A stretch of 64,000 nt of DNA, taken from positions 13,924,656-13,988,655 of the forward strand of contig NC_090130.1 in the NCBI RefSeq assembly GCF_040581485.1, written 5' to 3'. This document shows positions 44,232 through 55,334 of this stretch, piece after piece. Below the pieces are notes generated by a model that made no database searches, was not told the DNA's origin, and worked only from the letters and a program-made list of their open reading frames with translations. A program made the position numbers and the translations under genes. The stretch is from Linepithema humile (Eukaryota; Arthropoda; Insecta; Hymenoptera; Formicidae). Position 1 is the stretch's first letter. Every line of letters begins with the position of its first letter.

Positions 44232-46069
44232 CAGGTGCGGCAAAATTAAGTCCCCGATGTTGTTTTTTAATTTAAAGTTTTTAAATAGAAAATATTTTTA
44301 AAATTTTGTGAAAATTATTTACTGAGTCCGTTACAATTGTATTGGTCTAAGTTCGAAAGGTGATATCGGGCAAATAATCACCGCGAGCATTGATGCATTG
44401 TTCAGCTCTTTTCTGGTCCAACGTGGGTGGGCCGAACGTAAGGGTTCGGCGTTTGTACGCCAATGTCGTGCAGTCGGTGTCCCTTTACGGGGCACCGGTA
44501 TGGGCCGATAAAGTCCTGGTCAGTCGGCGAATCCAAGCGATGGTTCATCGCCAACAGCGCCGGCTGGCCTCAAGGATCATTCGGTCCTACTGCACGACGT
44601 CGTTTATGGCGGCCACGGCCCTGGCGGGCCTCCTCCCGGTCGAGTTCTTAGCGAACTCGTACGCCGAGGTTTATCGGCGTACGAGGGACCCTGATCGCAC
44701 CGGGAGTGCCCGTCTAAGACCAGGGGCCGTGGAAAAAATCAGGAGGAATGCCCGTCGCAGAGCTATATCCCAATAGCAGGAGGCCATTGCGGATTCTGCG
44801 ACGGGTAGATGGACTACCCACGCCATCCAGCCCTGTCTGCCGGAATGGGTAGACAGGCGAGGACGAGGACTCGAGTTCCACCTGACACAGGTACTCACCG
44901 GGCATGGTTGCTTCAGTGACTACCTGTGCAGGATTGGTAGGGAGCATACGACGGGATGCCACAACTGTGCGGCCGGTCGGGACTCGGCGCAGCACACCCT
45001 CACCGAGTGTGAGGCTTGGACGGAGGAGCGCCGAGCCCTGACCGCAGTGGTGGGAGAGGACCTCTCCCTTCCGGCATTGGTTCAAGCAATGCTGAAGGGA
45101 GAGGATAAGTGGAAGGCCGCCTCCGATTTCTGCGGCGCTGTAATGCTGCAAAAAGAGGAGGCGGAACGAATCAGAAGAGGGGAGGCGGTGGAGGTGGACA
45201 GCACTCCACCATCCTCCCCACCTCCCCCCCCTTCGCAGAGAAGAACGGGAGGTAACGGCGGCGGGGGTACTCCCCCGACCGCAACGCGGCGGAGAAGAAG
45301 AATAATCTCCCGTCGCCGTATACCAGCCCTACGCAGGGACTGATAGGAGTAGGGGTCTCTCAGAAAGTGGTAAGGAAACTTGCCACCACCACCATCACAA
45401 TCTGAGAGACCCCTGGGGACTTACATCCCAAGAAAGGGATATCCCCATGCATGCATAGAGAGGCTGGGTGAATTCCCCCCTCTCCCCCCCAGCGGGGGCC
45501 AACCGTGAGCGGGGGTCCCGGCCCCCCACACACAAACCAGGGAGGGCGGGGGGAGACTGAGGTAGCCCAGTCTTCCCCACTAATAATAATAAGAGATGAA
45601 ACAGAGGGGTGGGAGAGAGAAGTTATCTCTCTCCCCCCTGGGAAGAGACCGAACAACGGTCAAACCCGAGAGGGGGTGAGATGAATGCCGCTGGCGATGC
45701 CTCACCCCCTCTCAATACGGGTTAGGATGGCTACCGGCGGGGGTTTTAGTGAGTATACCCAGGGACACCTTCCCTGGGAACTCCCACATAACCCTCGGGT
45801 TCTCCCCCGAAGCCTGAGGGTATCCATAAAGGGTTCCCCCGCCTTACCAAAAAAAAAAAAAAAAAAAAGAAAGCTCTTCTCTGGTCATTTTCCATGACTT
45901 TGCGCAGCGTCTCAATGGTAATTTGTGCAATTTCTGCACAAATGTTGACTTTCAAGGCGTCAAGAGTGCGTGGGCAATTGATGTACACTTTACTTTTTAG
46001 ATAGCCCCACAAAAAGAAGTCTCGTGCAGTCAAATCCGGCGATCTGGGCGGCTACGCAATATCACCATT
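44232..46069 (-). pseudogene. mariner-family transposase remnant split by an R1 LINE
   Basis: On the minus strand 46069-45887 reads PPRSPDLTARDFFLWGYL and TLDALKVNICAEIAQI, the last third of a Tc1/mariner-type DDE domain. A TAG at 46052-46054 stands where Trp is usual. The end (CINARGDYLPDITFRT, stop at 44347-44349) lies beyond the R1 insertion at 44418. A terminal sequence CAGGTGCGGCAAAATTAAG starts at 44232 after TA. The N-terminal two thirds and the other TIR are missing, replaced at 46080 by an AT microsatellite. Confidence 0.75.
44419..45871 (+). mobile_element. R1-clade LINE, 5'-truncated, with poly(A) and target duplication
   Basis: ORF2 C-terminal region from 44421 to 45343 in one frame, with a single TAG at 44774-44776. 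It has VSLYGAPVWADK, a CCHC zinc knuckle (CHNCAAG...HTLTEC, about 44960-45020) and a Pro/Arg-rich end, the layout of R1-type proteins after the reverse transcriptase. A GC-rich 3' UTR and a poly(A) of about 20 (45849-45868) follow. AGCTCTTTTCTGGTC (44404-44418) and AGCTCTTCTCTGGTC (45872-45886) flank it as a 15-bp target duplication. It landed in a mariner rather than in rDNA. Confidence 0.82.
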
Positions 46070-46078
46070 TTTCGAGAT

Positions 46079-46080
<2 letters not shown>

Positions 46081-46150
<70 letters not shown>
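46081..46150. repeat. (AT)n microsatellite, about 35 units
   Basis: Uninterrupted AT repeats at the broken edge of the mariner remnant. Confidence 0.95.
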
Positions 46151-46151
<1 letters not shown>

Positions 46152-46152
<1 letters not shown>

Positions 46153-46952
46153 CCAGTCAGCAAAGTTTGTTTAAATAGATATTACCAAAATCTGCTACAA
46201 ATTTTTGTTAGCAGAAAAACTGCAGATTGTATACAAAACCTGTTACATTAGATGATGATAGCAGAATGTCAGCAGGAATGTTACAAAACTTGCTGACATA
46301 ATTTGACAGCAGATCAGTAGCAGAAACCGAATAGGATTTGCTCGGAATTATTACAGCAGATTGGTGGCAGAAACCGAGCAGGATCTGCGCAGTGCAATTT
46401 GATATTGTTTGCCGCTATGCGGCGTGTTTCTTCATATATAAATTCGTACTCAAAATTCATCTACAGTGCATATAAAGTGTGGCCAGTGGCTTAATGAAGC
46501 TTATCAGTTTAATACAATAATCTGATACAATCCCCATAAGAGATTCAGAATATTAAACTGATTTTTGAAATTGAAAATGCGCTGCGAGTTGACCCGATAT
46601 TGCAGTAATTTCGGGATTTCGCCTAATAAATTTATTAAAACATAAGTATTTTTTTTTGTCCCAATAAAACAAATATATATTATATACTTTGCATACCTCA
46701 TTTACTACTTTTAATAAGTGAAACAAGAAATGTAAAATTGTAATGAAGCATTTAAATGTCGCTATTCTATTTAAATTGTGACGGCAGGTTCTGCTCGATT
46801 TCTGTCGCCAATCTGCTGTCAACCTATGTCGACAGATTCTGCCGACAAAACACGAGCTTAATGCGGACACAGATGGCATCGTATTTGCTGCCAAGTTCTG
46901 AGCAAATCTGCTCGCAAACTGCCAGCAGGCTGTTAACATTTTGTTGACTGGG
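46152..46952. mobile_element. TIR element, 801 bp, CCCAGTCARCAAA ends
   Basis: 13-bp terminal inverted repeats CCCAGTCAGCAAA and CCCAGTCAACAAA. The inside has repeated words such as GCAGAAACCGARYAGGATYTG and, near the right end, GCAAATCTGCTCGCAAACTG. No transposase. Target duplication not clear. Superfamily not assigned. Confidence 0.65.
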
Positions 46953-47057
46953 CATATACTCAGTTTTAATCATGGACTCTACGAATTGCAAAAATTTTCC
47001 ACTAACTATTTTGTCACTTGGTGGATGAAAAAATTTCTTAATCTCTGACTCTTCCAT
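46953..47057 (-). other. Short open frame, possible exon
   Basis: The minus strand starts MEESEIKKFFHPPSDKIVSG at 47057 and reads QFVESMIKTEYMPS up to the TIR element at 46952. The composition is protein-like. No family recognised; it may belong to the element inserted here or be an older gene fragment. Confidence 0.3.
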
Positions 47058-47885
47058 GGTTTTACTTTTCTGGACTTAAAGATTCTTCTTGTAACAAGTA
47101 TGTATAAAAATTCAACTAATCACAATCTATCACAACTAATCTATTACAAGTAACCACAATCAATACTAATCACAATTGTACTAATTACACTGAGAGAAAA
47201 GTATTTGGTATTTGCGACTATAATTGCATAGTAAAATAATTATAGTTGGAATTCTTATTTTTATAGTTATTATTGCTATAATACCTTAAAAATAACCTAA
47301 TATTCATGGTTCTGGCAATTAACGTAACAATTTTACTATAAATTATAATAATTTGAAATGTTAATATAGTAAAATTGAAACGGTACGTTGGTTTACGCGG
47401 AATAACTCGTCGGAGTCAGGAGTTCGGTCGGTTGGGGGCACGCAAAAGAATGCTCGGATGAAATGATAAGAACAAAATAATAAAATAAAAGAAGGTTTAT
47501 TTCTCAAATGATAAAGTCTATGATATACAACCGTGTGGATACGGAACGTTTAATATGTCTGTTTGAACGAGTGTTATAATTTATCTCGGCGGTGTGAACG
47601 ATGTGTAACGGTGGTCGTACAGTGACGAGAAAGCGTCAGCGCAAGCGCGGGGGCCGCAGTTGTCTCTAGACGACTGCGAGCGCGTAGATCGATACGTTCG
47701 AGCGGCGTCGGTGATCGATCGACTGATCGATAGCTCGGGCGCGTGCGCGGTGATTCGATGATCGCTGTCGATTCGATTGTTCGCGATTGCCTGCCGGATA
47801 TGAGGACCCGATTTGAAAGGATGAAGACGGGAGCGAGGACGCGCGTATTGCTCGCGCCCTGCAATGACTGGTGATCTGACGTGGA

Positions 47886-48250
47886 GCCGAGTATTCCCGG
47901 CGGTATACGGGTATGCCCGTATGTAAGAACGAAGCCGAGTGCGCTCGGTAATATACGAGTATGCTCGTATGCGAGGATCGAGGCCGAGTACTCTCGGTAA
48001 CGTGCGAGTATGCTCGCACGAACGAACGGAGGACGGTTCCTGATGGCCGAGTATGCTCGGCAGGAATACGAGTATTCTCGTATCGAGATCTAGAGCTGAG
48101 TATGCTCAGCGGGGATACGGGTGTGCCCGTAACGTGTGGAAGCGGTTCCTGGGGCCGAGTATGCTCGGTCGGTGCACGAGTATGCTCGTGCTCGTGGGGC
48201 TGCTGGTCATAGACTTCGAGTATTCTCGAAGGATTACGAGTGCTCTCGCA
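47886..48250 (-). repeat. Array of 14 short hairpins with compensatory stem changes
   Basis: Each unit is a 5-8 bp stem closing a 4-nt loop (TATG, TATT, TGTG, TGCG, TACT or TGCT). Examples: CCGAG-TATG-CTCGG (48048-48061), ATACGAG-TATT-CTCGTAT (48066-48083), GCTGAG-TATG-CTCAGC (48095-48110), TACGGG-TGTG-CCCGTA (48116-48131), GCACGAG-TATG-CTCGTGC (48174-48191), TTCGAG-TATT-CTCGAA (48215-48230). Two classes mostly alternate, one opening CCGAG, the other ACGAG/GCGAG/ACGGG. Substitutions in one arm are matched in the other. It lies within the solo LTR, downstream of its TATA box on the minus strand. Confidence 0.85.
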
Positions 48251-48310
48251 ATAGGATGTTCACTGGCGAGCAGTGAACGGGATCTGGTAAGAAAGCGTAC
48301 AGCAGGGCCT

Positions 48311-48318
48311 CTTTTATA
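48311..48318 (-). promoter_or_regulatory. TATA box of the solo LTR
   Basis: TATAAAAG on the minus strand in the context GGGTATAAAAGAGG. Transcription would begin about 25-30 bases further, near 48285, so the hairpin array would be in the first 400 nt of the RNA. Confidence 0.6.
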
Positions 48319-49014
48319 CCCGGCTGTCGCCCGACTGGCGAAGGATCGGCAAACATCGGCGGTTTAGCCGGCGGACCCCCACCTGGTAAATTTCGAAACG
48401 GTCGGGTGTGGGGGACCGTCCGGCGATTGACCGTCGGTGTTTACATGATACGTTTTATCGGCGCGCGATGCGCCCTTTTTGGCTACGGACGATGTTCGGT
48501 CCGTAGCCGTGACGATGCATGCTGCATCGTTACAAAATATTAAGTAACAAATAGAAATAAAATAACTATTTTATGTAATAATCGCAATCACAATTATGGT
48601 AAATATGACTATTCTCTTCACATCCGCTTTACTATTTATTGGTAATAATAAAAGTAATTAAACAAAAATAATAATAAGTAACTAAAAATAGTAATAATAA
48701 GTAACTAAAAAATAAGTAAGAAAAGATTATTAAAAGCATAGTATAGTAGCATAATATAGTAAACTATATTAATGGCTTGTTTGACTATATTTCTAACTAC
48801 ACATTTACTAAAAATATATAAAAGCATACAAGAAATAGCTATAAATTATTTATGCACAGTGCATTCAACCATAGTGACAGTATATTTTACTATATTTATA
48901 AATAACCATTTACTAATTGTATTATTATATTTGCTACATTTATAAATTATCATTTTCCTGAAAAAAACTGAAAAAGATAAGAATCATCAAATTATCTATA
49001 AATTATCAAAAAAG

Positions 49015-49623
49015 TTACACATTTAAAATATTAAATTAATTAATAATTTAAAATATATTATTATACACTTATTGTTAGAATAAAAATTATAGGATTAAGA
49101 TTTTCCAGTTTAAAAATTCACGAATTTTACACAAACAGTCGTAACTTTCCGAAAAATCGTAGACTAATGTTTTAGTTCTTCTTAAAGTCTCAACTTTATG
49201 CTTATATGATAATCATCCTCAAAGATAATTTATTACTGAGTGGCAGTGCATTCTTTAAATGAGAATTTGTTTATTTCTGTTGAATTTCATAATTAATATC
49301 TATACGGTTATCCGTCTATTTATTTAAATATCAAATCTACACTTAATATGACAAATCCCATGACAATTTTGTTCCTTTCCTTATGCATATGTTTATGCGA
49401 CTATGCAAGTTTGTCTGGATAGGCCCTAATTCTTACAATTAATACAACCGTATATAGAACATTAAATTAACTGTTAAATTAGTTACTAGTTACCATAAAT
49501 ATGTAACTAAGTTAAGTTACAGTTATAGATGAAGAAAAAGGAACGAAGTTAAGTTAGAGTTACCGAAAAAAAATAACTGTAACTGTAACTTTGTTACAAG
49601 TAACTAGTTACTTCCCAACCCTG
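49015..49623 (+). mobile_element. hAT-type MITE fragment, 3' part
   Basis: About 90% identical by eye to 57395-58013, ending in the same GTTACTTCCCAACCCTG terminus. The left half with the other TIR is missing. Confidence 0.75.
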
Positions 49624-49635
49624 TATAAAAGTACA

Positions 49636-50288
49636 ATGTCAAATTTTGTTGAAGAAAAATTAGAAGCATGAGGTCTTCCAGAATACATTGATAAATTTAA
49701 AGGTTATTATTTTATTTTTATCAATATAAGACATAATGATATTATGTTGTATTTTTACTTGTTTAGATGAACAAATTGATGAGGAAGCTTTTTTACATAT
49801 GCCTGAATCTATGGTAAAGGAGTTAATTCCTACAATCGGAAAACGGTTTTGTTTCCTTCAAAATCAAAAATATTGCTTCAAAGAAAAAATTGCTTTAAAG
49901 TAAAATTGAAAATTCAGATTTGGTAAGATAATTAACAAATTTTTTAAAACATTGCAGAATTAAGTAAAAATGTATTTGTTATGTTTTATATTTTATAATT
50001 AATAAACAATTCAACAATTCTTATATTTACTTTAAAAATCCTAAAAAAACTTCTGAAATACTAAATTATTTTTTCTATATTTTACTAGGTTAAATTGAAT
50101 TGAATATTTTCTTTTTAACATATTATAAATTTTTTATTTTTTATTTAATTTATTGAAATATTTCTGAATATTATTTTATTATTTTATTATTTTAGGAAAT
50201 CGCAAATAAATTGGAAAGAAATAAATCTGAGGATGCGATTAGTACAGCGAGTAGTTCTTCGATAAGCTCATATCAAGATTATGGAAAG
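49636..50288 (+). pseudogene. SAM-domain protein, N-terminal exons
   Basis: Three exons fit: 49636-49702, 49767-49922 and 50196-50288, each with GT...AG borders. The product reads MSNFVEEKLEA, a TGA at 49669-49671 where SAM domains have Trp, then GLPEYIDKFK, DEQIDEEAFLHMPESMVKEL and IPTIGKRF: a sterile-alpha-motif fold of about 65 residues. A frameshift in exon 2 must be passed to reach ENSDLEIANKLERNKS and a Ser-rich end (TASSSSISSYQDYGK). Introns are kept, so it is not a processed copy. It lies inside the 47.2-51.4 kb TIR element and may be that element's own gene. Rest of the gene not found. Confidence 0.6.
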
Positions 50289-51427
50289 GTATATATTTTA
50301 TATAAATTTTGTAGTAATATTCTTTTCATTTTTATATGTTTTTGAGTAAGCTGATTTATATAAAAATGGATACTTTTTTTAACTATTTGTGAATCTAAGA
50401 ACTGAATTATAAGACATTAAAGTTAGAGTATAAAAGGATTTTTTATTCTACATAGCCAAAAAAAGTATAGTACTTTTAAATGAAATCGGTAAAACAGACG
50501 ACTCCAGCATTTTCTTAATTTCGATAAAAAAAAAAAAACGAGCGTATGAAGTACAATTTATGTGAAGATACATTAGAAAACTTTTTAAACAAAAGAGTTT
50601 TTTAATGTAGGTATTTTATTTTATAATTTATCTTTAAATATAACATTCAGTTTTGTAAATTTTTTTCTTTTATGTTCCATAAACAGTTATAAAGGATATT
50701 TTAGAAATTATGTTTTACAAACTATAGTTCTATTTAATTTATTTTTTAAATACTATAACAAAAAATATATTGAAGGATATATATGAAAAAAGAAATATAT
50801 TTTGTGTGTAAACATAAAATACATAAATGCTCATCAAAAAAATGACTTACTTATTTTTACATTCTTCCCCACATTATATTATTATGTGTATAATAAAATA
50901 ACCATATCATATGAATGGTTATTTTATTGTACATAACAATAGTCTCAATTAGTTATTAGGAAATTGTTTTAACTATAATAATATCTTATTGTTTTAACTA
51001 TATTAATATGATCGAATCTTTCTCAATAAAATATGTGAATGAACACTTTTTCTATAATTGAGTAAACTTTATAAATTACAATTGTTGGAACCATATGCAA
51101 TGTAGATCTAATTACATATAAAAAGTTTAATACTACTATTAATATAAGTGCGATTTATTACTATGACATATGGTTTCTTGAACTTTCAATTATGGTCGCA
51201 ATTATCATATTTATAACACGACTTACTATATAAAAATTACAGGTTATAGTGTATACAACCATGTATATGGTTGCATGAATGCATATTAAAGTTATGACAA
51301 CAATAATATAGTATTGAGTCAGCTATAATTCGCATTGTTAAAATAACTATAAAAATGTGGTTGTCACCTTTACAGACTATAAATTATAGTGAAATTATGG
51401 TAATTGTAACTATTTTGTTCTCTCAGT
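50289..51427. other. No further coding sequence found
   Basis: AT-rich interior of the TIR element. I looked for a transposase core on both strands and found none. Confidence 0.45.
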
Positions 51428-51428
51428 G

Positions 51429-54281
51429 GCACAATCGGTATTATACTTATACGGTTTAAATGTTTACAGTGCTAACTAACAATGGTGAAATAAAAAAATA
51501 TTTTTTGGAGATTACTTCACGTTAGGAACATTTTGCGTATATCATATTCTTCCTTTGTAAAGCGTATCGACACATTGTTAAACGTTATTATATTTATTTT
51601 GTAATTGACATTGATGAAAGCCTAATATATGTAGATCGAAACGTTTGTGTCTATTGAGTTTATGATAAAATATATTTGCTATAACAACTAGTAACGGTTC
51701 TTTTTGGCTTATTCACCTAATATGAAAAGAATTTAGTCTCCAACAACTCTTTATAACTTTCACCGGTAACGGTCCCTTCAAAAAATTGCAGATAGACTCC
51801 TTTTACAGAAATTGTAGTCCACGCGAAGACTTTTTGGAGGTAAAGAGGAACGGCAATCGACACTTTCGAATTTTTTTTTTATGTCTACGATCATTCAAAG
51901 TGTCATACATACTAAAATTATTAATAATCCTGCAAAAAAATATCAAAAAATGAGTAAAATCTCAGATCATCAGCATAATGTGTAGGGTAAATTAGGTTAT
52001 GACGCAATTCCAGGGAGAAAGCATATCTTCTGAGTATAATTTCGCTTGAAACTTTTTTAGATCAATATTTACTACGGAATTCACGATACGCCTCAATATA
52101 GTTTTTGCCTCTACTATAGAAACACTCGATAAGAAACACTTTTTCTTCGATGCTTAGCGCGTTCATTCTGATATTTATAAACTGGCTTGTACAATGGCTC
52201 AAATAAAATCGACGGGTCTCAAGTACCAGAATCTAATTAGTTAAATGACCGCCGAAATTGAGGAGGAGAAATATAAAAAATATCGAAATGAGGAGTTTAC
52301 TTTCAACACAATCCTAATGGTAATCCTGTATAACAAAATTTTATGGAGATCTGATTGGTAAGACATATAAAGTTTGCGAGGCATTCAACGTGTTAATAAA
52401 GTTTTTTCATTGTGTGACTTTTTTACTAAAAACTTTCTCCTATCACGCAATCTTGCTCAAGAAGGAGAAATAAAAGAAAAATGGTTAAAAATTGCAAGGT
52501 TTAAATTAAAAACATATTATATAATAAGAGAGCAGATACCGAAAAAGAACAAAAGTAATGCAGGCTATGTGGAAACAAGATTAAATCGTAACAGCACGTA
52601 TAGAAGGAATGCAAGAACTGGAAACGAGAAAAAGATCGCTAGCAAAAGAGGGTATATAACATGCTAAGTGAAGAAGAAAGAGAGTTTATTAAGGGAATTA
52701 AAAAAATTGAAGATATTAAAAAAAATCAAGCAAAGAAGAATCAAGAAAAGGCGTATACATAAAAAAAAATACAAGAGGAGAACAAGAGAAAAAAAGAATT
52801 ATGTGAAAAAGGGATGCGTACGCGCGCACGCATAGCGTTTTATTTTAATTTTTGAATTAAAGTATCTGCAAAACAAAACTTTTCATAAATAGATGTTGTA
52901 AATAAATGCTATAGGATTTCAAATGAGCTACTCAATGCTATCATTTTTAACTTATTCAAGAACTGATAATTTAGCTGAAAAGTCAATTTTTTTTAAATAG
53001 ATCATAGTACTTTTCATTGCAGATCGTTTTATCAACATTTCCATCGCAAACTACATAAAATCCTTATCTTCGAAAATATTATACAGGCTCAGATAGCAAA
53101 TTGTGGACAAGCTGTAACTCCAGATTTACTCCGTGATGCGTAGAACAGTATAATTAATAATTAATAATTTCTCAATTTTTGATTAAATATAAACTTATAA
53201 TAAATGAAAAATTAATAAAAACTACTCAAATTCGCAATTATTGATCAAAATAAATGGAATCTAAAATCTTAATTATCAATAACAATATTTTATGCGGACA
53301 TATCTCGAGCAATTAATTGCCTTATAACATATAGAAATTAATTTCTCAAATACATATATATTAGTTGTACTTGTTAAATTATAACATTTTGAAAGATGAA
53401 AAGGTAATTCTAATTATGAACCTTTTCGATCTAAAAAACTATTTTTGTCTATATTTACTCAATAAATGCTGGCTTTGTAAACTTCACTATATGTAATTAC
53501 GTATGACGATTGTGACACAGTGCTTGTAGTTCGAGCCGTGTTGTAAATGAACAATTTATAAAGTTCAACAGTCTAAAAATTTATTAATATAAGCATATTT
53601 CAAAACAAGGTTCCAAAAAGATATTTCTTTTGGAGGAAAGCTGATGCATGTAAAAGAAACGAATGCAATATAAGATAGATACACAAGAAAACGGACACAA
53701 AGTTCGAAATGTCTTGCCATGTGTGTAAATAACAATCCTAAATGAAATAATATAATACAATTATAAATCTCATTTTGCTCTTAAAGCACTGGTCGATATG
53801 AAACTTTGCTTTGCGTGAAAAGTTGAATAATTTGGACTGTGTCCATTTCTAACTTCCACGTGTCCGTTTTCTCATGTGTCTCACTTACACTGTATTCATT
53901 TCGTTCACATTGTTGTGTTAAATTCTATGCGGACCCTCCTTTCTTTTTTTAAATATCAATTATATAACAAATTAAAGAGAAAAGATTAATTAAAGAGAGA
54001 AAGAATTTTTTTTCTTCAATTGTCTCATAACTAATACAGAATTGAGATATTCATATCTTATATTACACTGATTAATTATAAAGCTGCAGAGATTAATTGT
54101 AGTATAATTGGTTTAATAATTTCAGCCTAATGTTCCCACCACTTCTCGGATAAACGATCGTCATTTCTTGTCATTTGAGGATCCAAACAATGATTTTTCA
54201 AGGTCTATTCAAGTGTCGTTTGAGGGCCAAAATCGACACTTTTTTAATACCCTCCTTTGCGCAATCAGACATGTACATCAC
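51429..54281. other. AT-rich, mostly featureless
   Basis: A 97-codon plus frame at 52374-52667 (Lys/Arg-rich, NLAQEGEIKEKWLKIARFKL) and the following MLSEEEREFIKGIKKIEDI (52661 on) look weakly coding. No domain recognised. No TIR pairs noticed. Confidence 0.35.
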
Positions 54282-54962
54282 CAAGGTTGGGAAAGTTATT
54301 TTATAAAAGTAACTCGTTACCGTTACCGTTCTTTTTTCTAAAAAGTAACTCGTTATCGTTGCTCGTTACTAATTTTAAAAAGGAACTCGTTACCGTTACC
54401 GTTACTCAAAAAGTAACGAATCGTTACAATTTCCGTTACTTTTTTTATATACAATACAAATTTTATGCACAATTTTTCTAATACGAGATTAAATTAAACA
54501 TTACAAATTTATAGTAAACATTAAAAATTTTTAAACATTATTTTTCATTAAAATAACAAAAATAATATAATTTTAATAATGATATTGCTATTAATATAAA
54601 GTGTAATAATTTTAATAATATATAATAAAAGTAATAATTTTGATAATAAGATATTTTAAATAACAAAAAATTTTTAATAAGTTGTAAACAAGCTTTCTTA
54701 AAAATTTTTAGATGCTATAAATATAAATTAAAAAGTTTTCTTATTGTTAGTTTTTCTATAAATTCGTAGATATATAAAGTAAATTTGAAAAATGTAACGA
54801 TAAAAGTAACTGTTAAATTCGTTACTCGTTATCGAAAAATGTAACAAAGTTACTTTTTTCGTTACAAAAAAAAATTTGTAACGCCGTTACCGTTACAATT
54901 ACCAAAAAAAAGTAATTGTAACGGTAATGGCGTTACAAGTAACGCGTTACTTCCCAACCCTG
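54282..54962. mobile_element. hAT-type MITE, 681 bp
   Basis: Ends CAAGGTTGGGAAAGTTA and, inverted, CAGGGTTGGGAAGTAACG, followed by GTAACTCGTTACCG-rich subterminal sequence. Flanks TACATCAC (54274-54281) and TAACATCAC (54963-54971) are an 8-bp duplication with one extra base. No coding capacity. Related to but distinct from 57090-58013. Confidence 0.75.
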
Positions 54963-55026
54963 TAACATCACATAGTAATGAAGGTATCTTCGTATATCAA
55001 TTTGTTTTTATTTTTAATTGTACACA

Positions 55027-55328
55027 CGGGGACAGGAATATCTTCTCACATGAAGTTACATGTGTCTCGTTGGACATGTCAGGCATACCGGACATGCGTG
55101 CTTCACCTCTCAATATTCGTGCATTATAACTGTAGATATTCGAAAAACGGCAACGCCGTCTCAGAGCGGGAAAATGTAATTGACAGTTCATAGTTTGACG
55201 TATCCGTTTTCCGAATATCTACAGTTGTAATGCACGAATATTGAGAGGTGAAGCACGCATGGTCCGGTATGCCTGACATGTCCGACGAGACGCGTATAAT
55301 TTCATGTGAGAAGACATTCCTGTCCCCG
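55027..55328. repeat. 302-bp fold-back
   Basis: Arms from GGGGACAGGAATATCTTCTC and inverse, about 125 bp each, contain CATGTCAGGCATACCGGACA. Overlapping frames are artefacts. Confidence 0.75.
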
Positions 55329-55334
55329 GAATAA

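Larger units (their letters stand above)
47376..48534 (-). mobile_element. Solo LTR, 1,159 bp, with dense hairpins
   Basis: On the minus strand it starts TGTAACGATGCAGC and ends CCGTTTCA. The 4-bp duplication AAAT (plus strand) flanks it at 47372-47375 and 48535-48538. It has a TATA box, an AATAAA at 47494-47499 near its 3' end, a 10-bp-stem hairpin (48481-48508), an 8-bp-stem hairpin (48512-48530) and an array of fourteen hairpins. No internal region remains, so it is a recombination product. Its first 20 bases recur at 34991-35010. Confidence 0.72.
47188..51428. mobile_element. TIR element of about 4.2 kb (CACTGAGAGAA ends) with nested insertions
   Basis: The left end CACTGAGAGAAAAG and the right end CACTGAGAGAACAA (inverted) share 11 bp, followed by similar ACTATAATT-rich sequence. 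Inside lie a solo LTR (47376-48534), a hAT MITE fragment (49015-49623) and a SAM-domain gene fragment. No matching target duplication was found, so the two ends could belong to different copies. Superfamily not assigned. Confidence 0.45.

Noticed and set aside
46024..46251. Frame with a long Ile-Tyr repeat
   Set aside because: Product of the AT microsatellite.
47886..48250. CRISPR-like array
   Set aside because: Units are hairpins without constant repeats plus unique spacers, stems vary with compensation, and the host is a eukaryote.
47574..48367. Open frames on both strands across the hairpin array
   Set aside because: GC-rich palindromic sequence gives open frames by chance. The paired stem changes favour structure, not coding.
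14794..49671. UGA read as tryptophan (alternative code)
   Set aside because: TGG is used for Trp in the same genes, TAG also replaces Trp, and frameshifts accompany the stops. Decay explains it.
54997..55193. Frames on both strands at 55.0-55.2 kb
   Set aside because: Lie in the arms of the 302-bp fold-back.
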